From NCBI RefSeq assembly GCF_000468095.1, contig NZ_ASZC01000005.1:222717-286716 (forward strand): a DNA stretch of 64,000 nucleotides. Reading direction: 5' to 3'. This stretch comes from Pantoea sp. AS-PWVM4. Lineage in GTDB: Bacteria > Pseudomonadota > Gammaproteobacteria > Enterobacterales > Enterobacteriaceae. Position 1 is the stretch's first letter. Every line of letters begins with the position of its first letter. The notes beneath the pieces were generated by a model, which was not told the origin of the DNA, did not search any database, and worked only from the letters and a program-made list of their open reading frames with translations. Positions 21,274 to 31,319 of this stretch are shown in pieces. The position numbers and the translations under genes were made by a program.

Positions 21274-22411
21274 GTCATACCCTCTCGATCTTCAACAGCT
21301 TGCTCAACAGATTAAACTCTGGGGGCGCGAACTCGGCTTCCAGCAAGTCGGTATTTGCGATACCGATCTCAGCCTTGAAGAACCCAGGTTGCAGGCGTGG
21401 CTGGATAAACAATACCACGGCGAGATGGAGTGGATGGCGCGTCATGGCATGATGCGTGCGCGTCCCCATGAGTTACTACCCGGCACATTGCGGGTGATCA
21501 GCGTTCGTATGAATTACCTGCCAGCCAAAGCAGCCTTCGCCAGCACGCTGAAAAATCCGCAACTGGGTTATGTCAGCCGCTATGCGCTGGGCCGCGATTA
21601 TCACAAAGTATTACGCAATCGACTGAAAAAGCTCGGGGAAAAGATTCAGGAGCAGTGTGGCGAGCTGAATTTCCGCCCATTTGTTGATTCCGCCCCGCTG
21701 CTGGAACGTCCACTGGCAGCCAAAGCAGGCCTGGGCTGGACCGGCAAACATTCACTGATTCTCAACCGTGAAGCGGGTTCGTGGTTTTTCCTCGGCGAGT
21801 TGCTGATCGACTTGCCGTTGCCAGTAGATACCCCGCAGGAAGAACAGTGTGGCCGTTGTGTCGCCTGTATGACCATCTGCCCGACATCAGCGATTGTCGA
21901 GCCGTACACCGTGGATGCGCGACGTTGCATCTCTTACCTGACCATTGAACTGGAAGGTGCCATCCCGGAAGAGTTTCGCCCGCTGATCGGCAACCGTATC
22001 TATGGTTGCGACGATTGCCAGTTGATTTGTCCGTGGAACCGCTATGGGCAACTCACCGACGAAGACGATTTTTCACCGCGTGCCGTGCTGCATGCACCAC
22101 CGCTCACCACGCTGTTTATGTGGGATGAAGCAAAATTTTTGCGCGTGACTGAAGGGTCGGCCATTCGCCGTATTGGACATCTGCGTTGGTTGCGTAACGT
22201 AGCGGTGGCATTGGGCAATGCGCCCTGGTCAGAAGAAAATATCGCCGTGCTGCAACAGCGTTCAGGACAGCATCCCTTGCTGGATGAACATATCGATTGG
22301 GCGCTGGCTCAACAGCGCGAGAAGCGTGCCGCTCTTAAAGTTGAGGTCCAGCCTGCACAGAAATTGCGTCTGGTACGAGCGATTGAAAAAGGTCTGGCGC
22401 GTGATGCGTGA
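21272..22411 (+). CDS. queG: Epoxyqueuosine reductase QueG
   Basis: This 379-residue cobalamin- and iron-sulfur-dependent enzyme (same length as E. coli) performs the last step of queuosine synthesis, reducing epoxyqueuosine in tRNA. Two ferredoxin-like 4Fe-4S motifs are visible, C-G-R-C-V-A-C-M-T-I-C-P (about residue 192 onward) and C-D-D-C-Q-L-I-C-P-W (about 246 onward). The ATG at 21272 gives MSYPLDL as in E. coli; a start at 21245 would add nine residues reading through the nnr N-terminus. No clear Shine-Dalgarno precedes it, and the start codon overlaps that of nnr on the other strand. Confidence 0.96.
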   Translation: MSYPLDLQQLAQQIKLWGRELGFQQVGICDTDLSLEEPRLQAWLDKQYHGEMEWMARHGMMRARPHELLPGTLRVISVRMNYLPAKAAFASTLKNPQLGYVSRYALGRDYHKVLRNRLKKLGEKIQEQCGELNFRPFVDSAPLLERPLAAKAGLGWTGKHSLILNREAGSWFFLGELLIDLPLPVDTPQEEQCGRCVACMTICPTSAIVEPYTVDARRCISYLTIELEGAIPEEFRPLIGNRIYGCDDCQLICPWNRYGQLTDEDDFSPRAVLHAPPLTTLFMWDEAKFLRVTEGSAIRRIGHLRWLRNVAVALGNAPWSEENIAVLQQRSGQHPLLDEHIDWALAQQREKRAALKVEVQPAQKLRLVRAIEKGLARDA

Positions 22412-22437
22412 TTGAACAAATTTGCAGGATAAAATCC

Positions 22438-22687
22438 TTTTCCACATGCTGTGAATAAAATTATCAGGCCGATTAGCGGGATGCCCCGTTATATCGTCCA
22501 GTAAGTTTAACAACAGTCTGAAACATGAAAAAATAGATTAAAATCAATAAATTATAAATTTATCGTAAACATTTATACATACATTAAGATATAAGCAATC
22601 GTCCAGAGCCTGTGGATAACTCTGTTCAAAACGGTTTTGCATATAGGGTAAAACGCCGTCTGAATGCACCGGGCAGATTGTGGATAA
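22438..22687. promoter_or_regulatory. datA: datA-like locus: DnaA-box cluster with IHF site
   Basis: The 425-nt gap between queG and the tRNA-Gly genes is AT-rich and non-coding. It holds four matches to the DnaA box TTWTNCACA: 22438-22446 (plus strand, TTTTCCACA), 22450-22458 (minus, TTATTCACA), and 22611-22619 and 22679-22687 (both minus, TTATCCACA, the strongest type). TTATACATA at 22573-22581 has one mismatch. Between the pairs, 22542-22554 reads AATCAATAAATTA, a perfect match to the IHF consensus WATCAANNNNTTR. In E. coli the locus datA, where DnaA and IHF promote hydrolysis of DnaA-bound ATP and so limit re-initiation, lies beside the glyVXY tRNA genes. Position and content both fit; function is inferred. 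Confidence 0.65.
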
Positions 22688-22836
22688 CCTGCTGGCCGAT
22701 CAAGGCAGCGACTGTCGTCAGTTCATCAATTTTTGACTTTGCAGCATTGCGCAAACTTTCCAGAAAACGGTTTGGCTGCCACAGTTTTAGTTTTGCTCGT
22801 GACCGAAGACAAATAACTTAAATGAATATTCAAAAC

Positions 22837-22912
<76 letters not shown>

Positions 22913-22937
22913 GTAGGAGGTACTGCTATACAAATTT

Positions 22938-23013
<76 letters not shown>

Positions 23014-23039
23014 ATAGGAGGTACTGCTGAACCAAATTT

Positions 23040-23115
<76 letters not shown>

Positions 23116-23165
23116 ATCATCTTGGTTCTGGCCGCACCGAAATTCTTCATCGGTACGGGGTGCGC

Positions 23166-23193
23166 ATTATACGAGAAATCCTTTCCATCGCAA
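23166..23193 (-). promoter_or_regulatory. Promoter of the tRNA-Gly cluster
   Basis: On the minus strand, TTGCGA (23188-23193) and a perfect TATAAT (23166-23171) are separated by 16 nt. The GC-rich discriminator GCGCACCCCG follows directly. That layout is typical of stable-RNA promoters under stringent (ppGpp/DksA) control. Confidence 0.75.
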
Positions 23194-23277
23194 GAGCCTG
23201 AAAGCAAAATTTTGCGCTTTCTGCGCGTTTGCCGATTAATTCAGCAACCTGCTGTTTTCCTGCGCACCCGAAGGCGA

Positions 23278-23826
23278 TTAAAGCTGCAAAAAATGCTCGC
23301 GGTAATACGCCAGTTCCGCCACGGACTCGCGGATATCATCCAATGCCTGATGGCTGCCGCTTTTTTTGAAGCCTGGCAGGATGTCTGGCTTCCAGCGACG
23401 CGCCAACTCTTTCAGGGTACTGACATCGAGATAACGGTAGTGGAAATAAGCCTCCAGCTCCGGCATATATTTGAACAGGAAGCGACGATCCTGACCGATG
23501 CTGTTGCCACAAATCGGCGAGGTATTAGCAGGCACCCACTGTTGCAAAAATTCGATAGTCGCCAGTTCTGCGGCACGATCGTCAAACTGGCTGGCCTTCA
23601 CGCGATCCACCAGACCGCTGTTGGTATGGGTACGCACATTCCAGTCATCCATCAGCGCCAACTGGGCATCGGACTGATGTACCGCCATCACCGGCCCTTC
23701 CGCCAGAATATTCAGATTGGCATCCGTTACCAGCGTAGCGATCTCAATGATGCGATCGCGTTCTGGATCCAGCCCGGTCATTTCGAGGTCGATCCAAATC
23801 AGATTATTTTCATTTCCAGCTGTCAT
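23278..23826 (-). CDS. orn: Oligoribonuclease Orn
   Basis: This 182-residue essential DEDDh-type 3'-to-5' exonuclease (E. coli 181) degrades diribonucleotides at the end of RNA decay and also the c-di-GMP product pGpG. Exo I is [11 protein letters not shown] with Asp13 and Glu15, Exo II is [10 protein letters not shown], and Exo III is [11 protein letters not shown] with the His and Asp ligands. I chose the ATG at 23826; the frame extends to 23856, but those ten residues have no counterpart. It is divergent from rsgA across about 100 nt and upstream of the tRNA-Gly genes. Confidence 0.97.
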   Translation of the reverse strand: MTAGNENNLIWIDLEMTGLDPERDRIIEIATLVTDANLNILAEGPVMAVHQSDAQLALMDDWNVRTHTNSGLVDRVKASQFDDRAAELATIEFLQQWVPANTSPICGNSIGQDRRFLFKYMPELEAYFHYRYLDVSTLKELARRWKPDILPGFKKSGSHQALDDIRESVAELAYYREHFLQL

Positions 23827-23928
23827 GCATTTTCCGCCCGTTGCCAAAGTCGTCATTACACTAAATTAAGGTGTATCATAGACGTTTTGCCCAGCGGGGC
23901 GAAGCCTGGCGAAAGCGTGAGAGGATGC

Positions 23929-24978
23929 GTGAGCAAAAATAAACTGTCGAAGGGTCAACAACGTCGCGTAAGCGCGAACCATGAGCGTCGTCTGAAGCAA
24001 CGGAGCGAAAAGCCGGAACCGGATGATAGCCTGTTTGGGGAGCCAACCGATGGCGTAGTGATCAGCCGCTTCGGCATGCACGCAGACGTTGAAGACAGCG
24101 CAGGCGAGGTACATCGCTGCAATATTCGTCGCACCATTCGATCGCTGGTTACCGGCGATCGCGTGGTCTGGCGTGCGGCCAATGAGAACGGCGGCAAAGG
24201 GATCGTCGAAGCGGTATACGATCGTACCAGCGTATTGACGCGCCCCGACTTCTACGACGGCGTCAAACCGATCGCCGCCAATATCGATCAGATCATTATC
24301 GTGTCGGCGATCCTGCCTGAGTTGTCACTTAACATCATCGATCGTTATCTGGTCGCCAGTGAAACCCTGGGGATCGAGCCACTGCTGGTATTGAACAAAA
24401 CCGATCTGCTGGACGATGAAGCGCGTGCTTTTGTTGATGAACAGATGGCGATTTACCGCCACATTGGTTATCGCGTCCTGATGGTGTCCAGCCGCGCCAA
24501 AAACGGCCTCGATGAGCTGGAGGCTGCGTTAACCGGACGTATCAGCATCTTTGCCGGGCAGTCCGGTGTCGGCAAATCCAGCCTGCTGAATGCGCTGCTG
24601 GGCCTCGATGTCGCGGGTGATGAGATCCTGACTAACGACGTGTCGGATGTTTCAGGTCTTGGCCAGCACACCACCACTGCCGCACGCTTGTACCATTTCC
24701 CGCACGGCGGCGATGTGATTGATTCGCCGGGTGTACGCGAATTTGGTTTATGGCACCTGGAGCCGGAACAAATCACCCGTGGATTTGTCGAATTCCGTGA
24801 GTTTCTTGGCAGTTGCAAGTTTCGCGACTGCAAGCACGGCAATGATCCCGGCTGTGCTATTCGTGAAGCGGTAGAGAACGGCATCATCGATGCTTCTCGC
24901 TTCGATAACTACCACCGAATTCTGGAAAGTATGGCGCAAGTAAAAACGCGTAAAAACTTTTCCGCCAGCGAAGATTAA
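23929..24978 (+). CDS. rsgA: Ribosome small-subunit biogenesis GTPase RsgA
   Basis: This 349-residue circularly permuted GTPase (E. coli 350) releases RbfA and checks late 30S assembly. An OB-fold lies at about 40-110, and the G motifs occur in permuted order: NKTD (G4), then GQSGVGKSS (G1), then DSPG (G3). A C-terminal zinc site is built on [14 protein letters not shown]. The start is GTG at 23929, with AGAGG upstream, giving the E. coli-like N-terminus [13 protein letters not shown]. The frame is open far upstream through the tRNA genes, but that part is not coding. Confidence 0.96.
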   Translation: MSKNKLSKGQQRRVSANHERRLKQRSEKPEPDDSLFGEPTDGVVISRFGMHADVEDSAGEVHRCNIRRTIRSLVTGDRVVWRAANENGGKGIVEAVYDRTSVLTRPDFYDGVKPIAANIDQIIIVSAILPELSLNIIDRYLVASETLGIEPLLVLNKTDLLDDEARAFVDEQMAIYRHIGYRVLMVSSRAKNGLDELEAALTGRISIFAGQSGVGKSSLLNALLGLDVAGDEILTNDVSDVSGLGQHTTTAARLYHFPHGGDVIDSPGVREFGLWHLEPEQITRGFVEFREFLGSCKFRDCKHGNDPGCAIREAVENGIIDASRFDNYHRILESMAQVKTRKNFSASED

Positions 24979-24982
24979 CGGT

Positions 24983-25108
24983 TATACCCAAAATCATTCG
25001 AACGGCAGGAAGGCGGCAAACGAGTGAATCCCAGGAGCTTACTCAGGTAAGTGACTGGGGTCAGCGAGCCCAGCCAACGCACCTGCCGTTTGAAGGATGA
25101 AGGGTATA
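24983..25108. repeat. ERIC (intergenic repeat unit) element
   Basis: A 126-nt imperfect palindrome with terminal inverted repeats TATACCC and GGGTATA contains the ERIC core: GTGAATCCCAGGAGCTTAC, then AAGTAAGTGACTGGGGT slightly diverged. It fills most of the rsgA-psd gap and ends about 87 nt before the psd start. ERIC elements are non-autonomous repeats of enterobacteria that are transcribed into stable hairpins. Confidence 0.9.
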
Positions 25109-25195
25109 CAACGGCACATTCGCCAACTGACCGGGGCGCTGCTACAATCCGCCCCCTTTTGTATAAACGATGTGTAATAAAGCCAGGAGGCTAAG

Positions 25196-26092
25196 GTGTT
25201 TGATCGTTTTAAGCTCGGCCTGAATCATATTCTGCCTAAGAAAGGACTGACCGAACTTGCCGGTTGGGGTGCCAGTCGTCGTGGTGGCTGGCTGACCAAA
25301 GCGGTCATCGATATTTTTGTCTGGTACTACAAAGTGGATATGGCGGAAGCCAGCAAACCAGACACCGCCAGCTATCGCACCTTTAATGATTTCTTCGTGC
25401 GCCCGTTAAAAGAGGGGGCTCGCCCGATCGATCCCGATGCCACGCTGCTGGCTCTGCCTGCCGATGGTGCCATCAGTCAGTTAGGTCGCATCGAAGGGGA
25501 TCAGATTTTCCAGGCCAAAGGCCATTACTACTCGTTGCAGGCACTGCTGGCGGGTAATGATGCACTGGCGGAACAGTTCCAGGACGGTGAGTTTGTCACC
25601 ACTTACCTCGCCCCGCGTGATTATCACCGGGTACATATGCCGTGTAACGGTATCCTGCGCGAAATGATTTACGTGCCAGGCGACCTTTACTCCGTCAACC
25701 CTCTGACCGCGCGTAACATTCCAAACCTGTTTGCACGTAACGAGCGCGTGATTTGTGTGTTCGATACCGATCATGGTCCGATGGTACAGATTCTGGTTGG
25801 TGCAACCATCGTGGGAAGTATCGAAACCGTTTGGGCCGGTACCATCACGCCGCCACGCGAAGGGGTGATCAAACGCTGGCACTACCCGGCAGCCGATCAT
25901 GATGGCGCAGTGGTGCTGCTGAAAGGCCAGGAAATGGGACGCTTCAAGCTGGGTTCCACCGTCATCAACCTGTTTGCCCCGAAGCGCGTCAAACTGGCAG
26001 AGAGCCTGGAAGCGGAGAGCAAAACCCGTCTTGGTCAGCCGCTGGCTATCGCACTGCCACAGCAGGGTGAAACCACCCCGCTCGCCGACTAA
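25196..26092 (+). CDS. psd: Phosphatidylserine decarboxylase proenzyme Psd
   Basis: This 298-residue inner-membrane enzyme (E. coli 322, with a longer tail) makes phosphatidylethanolamine from phosphatidylserine. The self-cleavage site L-G-S-T is present with Ser254, where cleavage creates the pyruvoyl prosthetic group of the alpha chain. The conserved [14 protein letters not shown] and FARNERV segments are present. Translation starts at GTG with AGGAGG upstream. A TACAAT -10-like hexamer lies at 25143-25148. The next gene, mscM, starts 14 nt after the stop, matching the E. coli psd-mscM operon, which is under envelope-stress control there. Confidence 0.96.
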   Translation: MFDRFKLGLNHILPKKGLTELAGWGASRRGGWLTKAVIDIFVWYYKVDMAEASKPDTASYRTFNDFFVRPLKEGARPIDPDATLLALPADGAISQLGRIEGDQIFQAKGHYYSLQALLAGNDALAEQFQDGEFVTTYLAPRDYHRVHMPCNGILREMIYVPGDLYSVNPLTARNIPNLFARNERVICVFDTDHGPMVQILVGATIVGSIETVWAGTITPPREGVIKRWHYPAADHDGAVVLLKGQEMGRFKLGSTVINLFAPKRVKLAESLEAESKTRLGQPLAIALPQQGETTPLAD

Positions 26093-26106
26093 CAGGACAA
26101 CTCCCT

Positions 26107-29100
26107 GTGCGTGCCTTTCTTATCCTGCTGCTGAGTTTGTGGCTCAGCAGCCCTGTTTTTGCGGCCACCGTGCCGCAAGCCAGTGACCTGAAACAGGAGC
26201 TGGATGCCGTCAAATCCGCCAAAAGCTCCCCTGCCCAAACCGAACAAATTCAGACACTGGAAACGGCACTCAATTTCCTTGCTGAACGCGATGATTCGCT
26301 GGAGCGGGCAAAGCAATATCAGCAGGTAATTGACGACTTCCCCCGTCTGGCGCGAGAACTGCGCCAGCAACTCGCCAGCATGACCACTGAGAGCAGCAAA
26401 ACGGTGCGCAACAATATGAGCAGCACCGAACTGGATCAGGAGATTTTGCAGGTCAGCAGTCAGTTACTGGAAGAGGGACGTCAGGCACAGCAGGAGCAGG
26501 ATCGCGCACGCGAAATCAGCGATTCGCTGTCGCAGTTGCCGCAGCAGCAGACCGAGGCGCGCCGGGCCATGACGGAGAGCGACCGTCGCGTGCAGGGCGC
26601 ATCAACCGCCACCACCCCGCAGGAACAGGCCCAGATCTATGCACGTCAGGCGGAGAACGCCGCCAACAAAGCGCGTGTGGATGAACTGGAACTGGCGCAA
26701 CTCTCCGCCAATAACCGTCAGGAATTGGCGCGCATGCGTGCCGAAGTGCATCAACGTCAGGCCTCACAACTGGATAATTACCTGCAAGCGCTGCGCAATC
26801 AGTTGAATAATCAGCGCCAGCGTGAGGCTGAACAGGCACTGGAACGTACCGAGCAACTGGCGGAAAACAGCGGCGATCTGCCCAGCGCCATTAGCGAACA
26901 ATTCCGGGTAAACCGTGAGCTGTCTGCTGACCTTAATCAGCAGGCACAACGCATGGATTTGGTCGCCTCGCAGCAACGCCTGGCGACCAATCAGACGTTG
27001 CAAGTCCGTCAGGCGCTGAGCACCCTGCGTGAGCAATCGCAATGGCTGGGCGCATCGAACCTGTTGGGCGAGGCCTTGCGCGCGCAGGTGGCGCGTCTGC
27101 CGGATATGCCCAAATCACAGCAGATCGACAACGAAATGGGCCAGTTGCGCGTACAACGGCTCCGTTATGAGGATTTGCTGGAGCGTCAGCAGGCATTACG
27201 CAAAGAGAAGCAGGATGATGGCACGCCTTTCACCAGTGAACAGAGCCGCATTCTGGAAGCCCAGCTGAAAACTCAGCGCGAGTTGCTTAACTCCTTAATT
27301 TCCGGCTGCGATACGCTGATTCTGGAAATCACCAAACTCAAAGTTTCCAATACCCAGCTACAGGATGCACTGACGGAAGTGCGCGATGCCACCCATCGTT
27401 ATCTGTTCTGGACCGCTGATGTCAGTGCGGTTGACCTGAGCTTTCCGGTGGATACCGCACAAGCCCTGGCAAGGCTGTTATCGCTTGATACGCTGGGCCA
27501 GTTAGGCAAAGCACTGGCGATGATGTTTACCAGCAAGGAAACGGTGCTACCGATTCTGGGAGCCGTGCTGCTGGTTGGGTTCAGCATCAGTTCACGCCGC
27601 CACTATCATGCTTTTCTGGCACGAGCCGCCAGCAAAGTGGGCAAGGTGACACAGGATCACTTCGGCCTGACAATGCGCACGGTGTTCTGGTCGATTCTGG
27701 TCGCCGTGCCGATTCCGGTGTTATGGGCGGCCCTCGGTTATGGTTTGCAGGAAGCCTGGCCCTACCCGATAGCGGTGGCAATTGGCGATGGCATCACCGC
27801 CACGCTGCCTCTGCTGTGGGCGTTTATGATCAGCGCCTCTTTTGCCCGCCCCAATGGCCTGTTTGTCGTGCATTTCCGCTGGCCTCAGGCGCGCGTGGCA
27901 CGCGCAATGCGTTATTACTCGCTTACCGTTGGCCTGATTGTGCCGTTGATCATGCTGTTGATCGCTTTTGCCAACCTGGAAGATCGTGAGTTCTCCTCGA
28001 CGCTTGGCAGGCTGTGCTTCATCCTGATTTGCGGTGCATTAAGCATCGTGACCGTTAGCCTGAAGCGCGCCGGCATCCCGCTGTACCTGGATAAAGAAGG
28101 CAACGGCGATAACTTTATCAACCGCATTTTGTGGAACCTGATGATCGCCATTCCACTGGTTGCGGCCCTCGCCTCCTGCATTGGCTATCTGGCGACTGCG
28201 CAGGCACTGCTGGCACGCCTGGAAACTTCCGTCGGCATCTGGTTCTTCCTGCTGGTGATTTACCATATTGTTCGCCGTTGGATGTTAATCCAACGCCGCC
28301 GTATCGCCTTTGACCGCGCTCGCCAGCGTCGTGCAGAGATGCTGGCCAACCGTGCGCGCAGTGAAGAGGATAAAGAGCAGCCTGCCACCAGCATTGAGGG
28401 CGTGGGAGTGGAAGCGGATGAACCCATCATCGATCTGGATGCTATCAGCGCCCAGTCGCTGCGCCTGGTTCGTTCGATCCTGACCCTGATTGCCCTGGTG
28501 TCAGTGATTGTGCTGTGGTCGGAGATTCACTCGGCGTTCGGTTTCCTCGAAAATATCCGCCTGTGGGATGTCAGCACCACGGTGCAGGGTGTGGAAAGCA
28601 TCCAGCCAATTACCCTCGGTTCGATTCTGATCGCCATTCTGGTGCTGATTATTACCACCCAGTTGGTGCGCAATATGCCTGCGCTGCTGGAGCTGGCGCT
28701 GTTGCAGCACCTGAGCCTGACGCCAGGCACCGGCTACGCCATCACCACGGTGACCAAATATATCCTGATGCTGATTGGCGGACTGATTGGCTTCTCGATG
28801 ATTGGCATTGAATGGGCGAAGCTGCAATGGCTGGTCGCCGCGCTGGGTGTTGGTCTGGGCTTCGGTTTACAGGAGATTTTCGCCAACTTTATTTCTGGCC
28901 TGATTATCCTGTTCGAGAAGCCGATTCGTATCGGCGATACCGTCACCATCCGCGATCTCACCGGGAGTATCACCCGCATCAATACCCGTGCGACCACCAT
29001 CACCGACTGGGATCGCAAAGAGATTATCGTGCCGAATAAGGCGTTTATTACCGAGCAGTTCGTTAACTGGTCGCTTTCCGATTCGGTGACGCGTGTGGTG

Positions 29101-29448
29101 CTGACTATCCCGGCACCGGCTGGGGTGAATAGCGACGAAGTGACCTTGATCCTGAAACAAGCGGCCGAACGCTGTACCTATGTACTGGATACGCCGCCCC
29201 CGGACGTGTTCCTTGTCGATCTGCAACAAGGTATCCAGTTGTTTGAACTGCGAGTCTACGCCGCCGAAATGGGCCACCGCATGCCGCTACGCCATGAACT
29301 GCATCAGCTGATTTTGCATGGTTTTGCCGAGCACGGTATCGAAATGCCCTTCCCGCCTTTCCAGGTTCGTATGGAAACCCTGGGCAAGAAAAGCCCGGCC
29401 AGCAATGGCACACCTGCGGCACGTAATTATAAGTCGGGTGGATTGTAA
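26107..29448 (+). CDS. mscM: Miniconductance mechanosensitive channel MscM (YjeP)
   Basis: This 1113-residue large MscS-family channel (E. coli 1107) opens under hypo-osmotic shock. A signal peptide (about 1-20) leads into a long periplasmic coiled-coil region rich in Gln and Glu (about 20-450). About eleven membrane segments follow, then the MscS pore helix and beta domain with GLGFGLQEIFANFISGLIIL and KPIRIGDTV. The C-terminal alpha-beta domain has AEMGHRMPLRHELHQLIL. The start is GTG at 26107, closely behind psd. In E. coli the next gene is epmA; here the next gene is mdh, facing the opposite way. Confidence 0.95.
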   Translation: MRAFLILLLSLWLSSPVFAATVPQASDLKQELDAVKSAKSSPAQTEQIQTLETALNFLAERDDSLERAKQYQQVIDDFPRLARELRQQLASMTTESSKTVRNNMSSTELDQEILQVSSQLLEEGRQAQQEQDRAREISDSLSQLPQQQTEARRAMTESDRRVQGASTATTPQEQAQIYARQAENAANKARVDELELAQLSANNRQELARMRAEVHQRQASQLDNYLQALRNQLNNQRQREAEQALERTEQLAENSGDLPSAISEQFRVNRELSADLNQQAQRMDLVASQQRLATNQTLQVRQALSTLREQSQWLGASNLLGEALRAQVARLPDMPKSQQIDNEMGQLRVQRLRYEDLLERQQALRKEKQDDGTPFTSEQSRILEAQLKTQRELLNSLISGCDTLILEITKLKVSNTQLQDALTEVRDATHRYLFWTADVSAVDLSFPVDTAQALARLLSLDTLGQLGKALAMMFTSKETVLPILGAVLLVGFSISSRRHYHAFLARAASKVGKVTQDHFGLTMRTVFWSILVAVPIPVLWAALGYGLQEAWPYPIAVAIGDGITATLPLLWAFMISASFARPNGLFVVHFRWPQARVARAMRYYSLTVGLIVPLIMLLIAFANLEDREFSSTLGRLCFILICGALSIVTVSLKRAGIPLYLDKEGNGDNFINRILWNLMIAIPLVAALASCIGYLATAQALLARLETSVGIWFFLLVIYHIVRRWMLIQRRRIAFDRARQRRAEMLANRARSEEDKEQPATSIEGVGVEADEPIIDLDAISAQSLRLVRSILTLIALVSVIVLWSEIHSAFGFLENIRLWDVSTTVQGVESIQPITLGSILIAILVLIITTQLVRNMPALLELALLQHLSLTPGTGYAITTVTKYILMLIGGLIGFSMIGIEWAKLQWLVAALGVGLGFGLQEIFANFISGLIILFEKPIRIGDTVTIRDLTGSITRINTRATTITDWDRKEIIVPNKAFITEQFVNWSLSDSVTRVVLTIPAPAGVNSDEVTLILKQAAERCTYVLDTPPPDVFLVDLQQGIQLFELRVYAAEMGHRMPLRHELHQLILHGFAEHGIEMPFPPFQVRMETLGKKSPASNGTPAARNYKSGGL

Positions 29449-29453
29449 AAATG

Positions 29454-29476
29454 AGGTGCGCAGTGGATGCGCACCT
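29454..29476. terminator. Bidirectional terminator between mscM and mdh
   Basis: A 9-bp perfect stem (29454-29462 with 29468-29476, 5-nt loop) lies in the 35-nt gap between the convergent stops. On the minus strand it is followed by CATTTTTAC, so it is a good intrinsic terminator for mdh. On the plus strand a weaker T-rich stretch follows, so it may also end mscM. Confidence 0.75.
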
Positions 29477-29483
29477 GGTCAGT

Positions 29484-30419
29484 TTATTTCACAAACTCTT
29501 CGCCCTGAGCGATATCTTTCTTCAGCGTATCCAGCATGCCGGTTAACGCCTGTTGCTCAAAGGCGCTGAGCGGTCCGAGTGGACGGCGCTCCACGATACC
29601 GGTTTTGCCCAACAACAGTGGCTGCGAGAAGAAACGCGCGTATTCGCCATCCCCTTCCACATAAGCACATTCGACCACGTTCGCTTCCCCTTGCATGGCG
29701 CGTACCAGCGACAGGCCGAAACGTGCCGCAGCCTGACCCATTGACAGGGTCGCTGAGCCGCCACCGGCTTTGGCTTCCACCACTTCCGTACCGGCGTTTT
29801 GGATACGTTTGGTGAGATCCAACACTTCCTGCTCACTAAAGCTAACGCCTTTGACCTGCGACAGCAGCGGCAGAATGGTGACGCCAGAATGCCCCCCGAC
29901 CACGGGTACGTCGATCTCGCCGGGTTGTTTGCCTTTTAACGCCGCAACAAAGGTGTTGCCGCGGATAATATCCAGGGTAGTTACGCCAAACAGCCGGTTT
30001 TTGTCATACACACCCGCTTTCTTTAGCACCTCTGCCGCAATCGCCACCGTGGTGTTAACCGGGTTAGTGATCACGCCAATTAAGGCCTTGGGTGCAGTGC
30101 TCGCCACCTGCTCAATCAGGTTACGAACAATGCCTGCGTTAACGTTAAAGAGGTCGGCGCGGTCCATGCCGGGTTTACGTGCCACTCCGGCGGAAATCAG
30201 CACCACATCGGCTCCCTTCAGTGCGGGCGTGGCATCTTCACCACTAAAACCCTCAACTTTCACTGCGGTAGGAATATGGCTGAGATCCACAGCCACACCC
30301 GGCGTAACCGGGGCGATGTCATAAAGCGAAAGGGCTGAACCTGCGGGTAATTGGGTCTTAAGCAACAGTGCTAGCGCCTGGCCAATACCACCAGCGGCAC
30401 CGAGAACGGCAACTTTCAT
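29484..30419 (-). CDS. mdh: NAD-dependent malate dehydrogenase Mdh
   Basis: This 311-residue TCA-cycle enzyme (E. coli 312) interconverts malate and oxaloacetate. The Rossmann loop GAAGGIGQ is at residues 7-14. Substrate-binding arginines occur in VARKPGMDR, and the catalytic His is in GGHSG (about residue 176). I chose the ATG at 30419, preceded by AAGGAG; the frame extends to 30527 without homology. It faces argR across a 429-nt divergent region, as in E. coli, but the downstream neighbour is mscM rather than degS. Confidence 0.97.
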   Translation of the reverse strand: MKVAVLGAAGGIGQALALLLKTQLPAGSALSLYDIAPVTPGVAVDLSHIPTAVKVEGFSGEDATPALKGADVVLISAGVARKPGMDRADLFNVNAGIVRNLIEQVASTAPKALIGVITNPVNTTVAIAAEVLKKAGVYDKNRLFGVTTLDIIRGNTFVAALKGKQPGEIDVPVVGGHSGVTILPLLSQVKGVSFSEQEVLDLTKRIQNAGTEVVEAKAGGGSATLSMGQAAARFGLSLVRAMQGEANVVECAYVEGDGEYARFFSQPLLLGKTGIVERRPLGPLSAFEQQALTGMLDTLKKDIAQGEEFVK

Positions 30420-30693
30420 CCTGGACTCCTTATTAAGGTGGGGCAGAGATCTGCCGGGTTTCCATCGGGTTACGAGTTTAATCAACTTCTCAGGCGATAG
30501 CGACAATACCCGTCGCGCTATTAACACTGACGCCGCAATACGGCTCCCGAGACATCCACACTTCAGAAGTCGCCTGAATGATCATAGGTCGCAGCCAGAA
30601 GACAGGGGTCGGCAATGATCAGTCATTTTGTTGTTACCACTTCAATAATATAACAACATTGCAACCTTCGCTTTTGCGCGCCACGCCGCGATT

Positions 30694-30722
30694 TTGGCGT
30701 AGCGGTAAATCTCTGTTATGAT
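30694..30722 (+). promoter_or_regulatory. Candidate upstream argR promoter
   Basis: TTGGCG (30694-30699) and TATGAT (30717-30722) are separated by 17 nt, a good sigma-70 arrangement about 125 nt before the argR start. It lies upstream of the ARG boxes, so transcripts from it would run through the operators. Confidence 0.5.
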
Positions 30723-30765
30723 CGCCGCCCTCGCAGGTTATCCCGGCGAACCCCTCACCTGTTTA

Positions 30766-30801
30766 TTGCATAAAAATTCATTTAAATGCATAATCATTTA
30801 T
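30766..30801 (+). promoter_or_regulatory. ARG boxes overlapping a second argR promoter
   Basis: Two ArgR operator half-pairs are visible: TGCATAAAAATTCA (30767-30780) and TGCATAATCATTTA (30787-30800). They are offset by 20 bp, giving the 2-bp box spacing known for the E. coli argR operator, where other arginine genes use 3 bp. TTGCAT (30766-30771) and CATAAT (30789-30794), 17 nt apart, form a promoter inside the boxes, as expected for autorepression. Confidence 0.75.
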
Positions 30802-30845
30802 CTGCATGGGCTTGTTGCCCAACGCATCCCTCTTTTTATTGGTAA

Positions 30846-31319
<474 letters not shown>

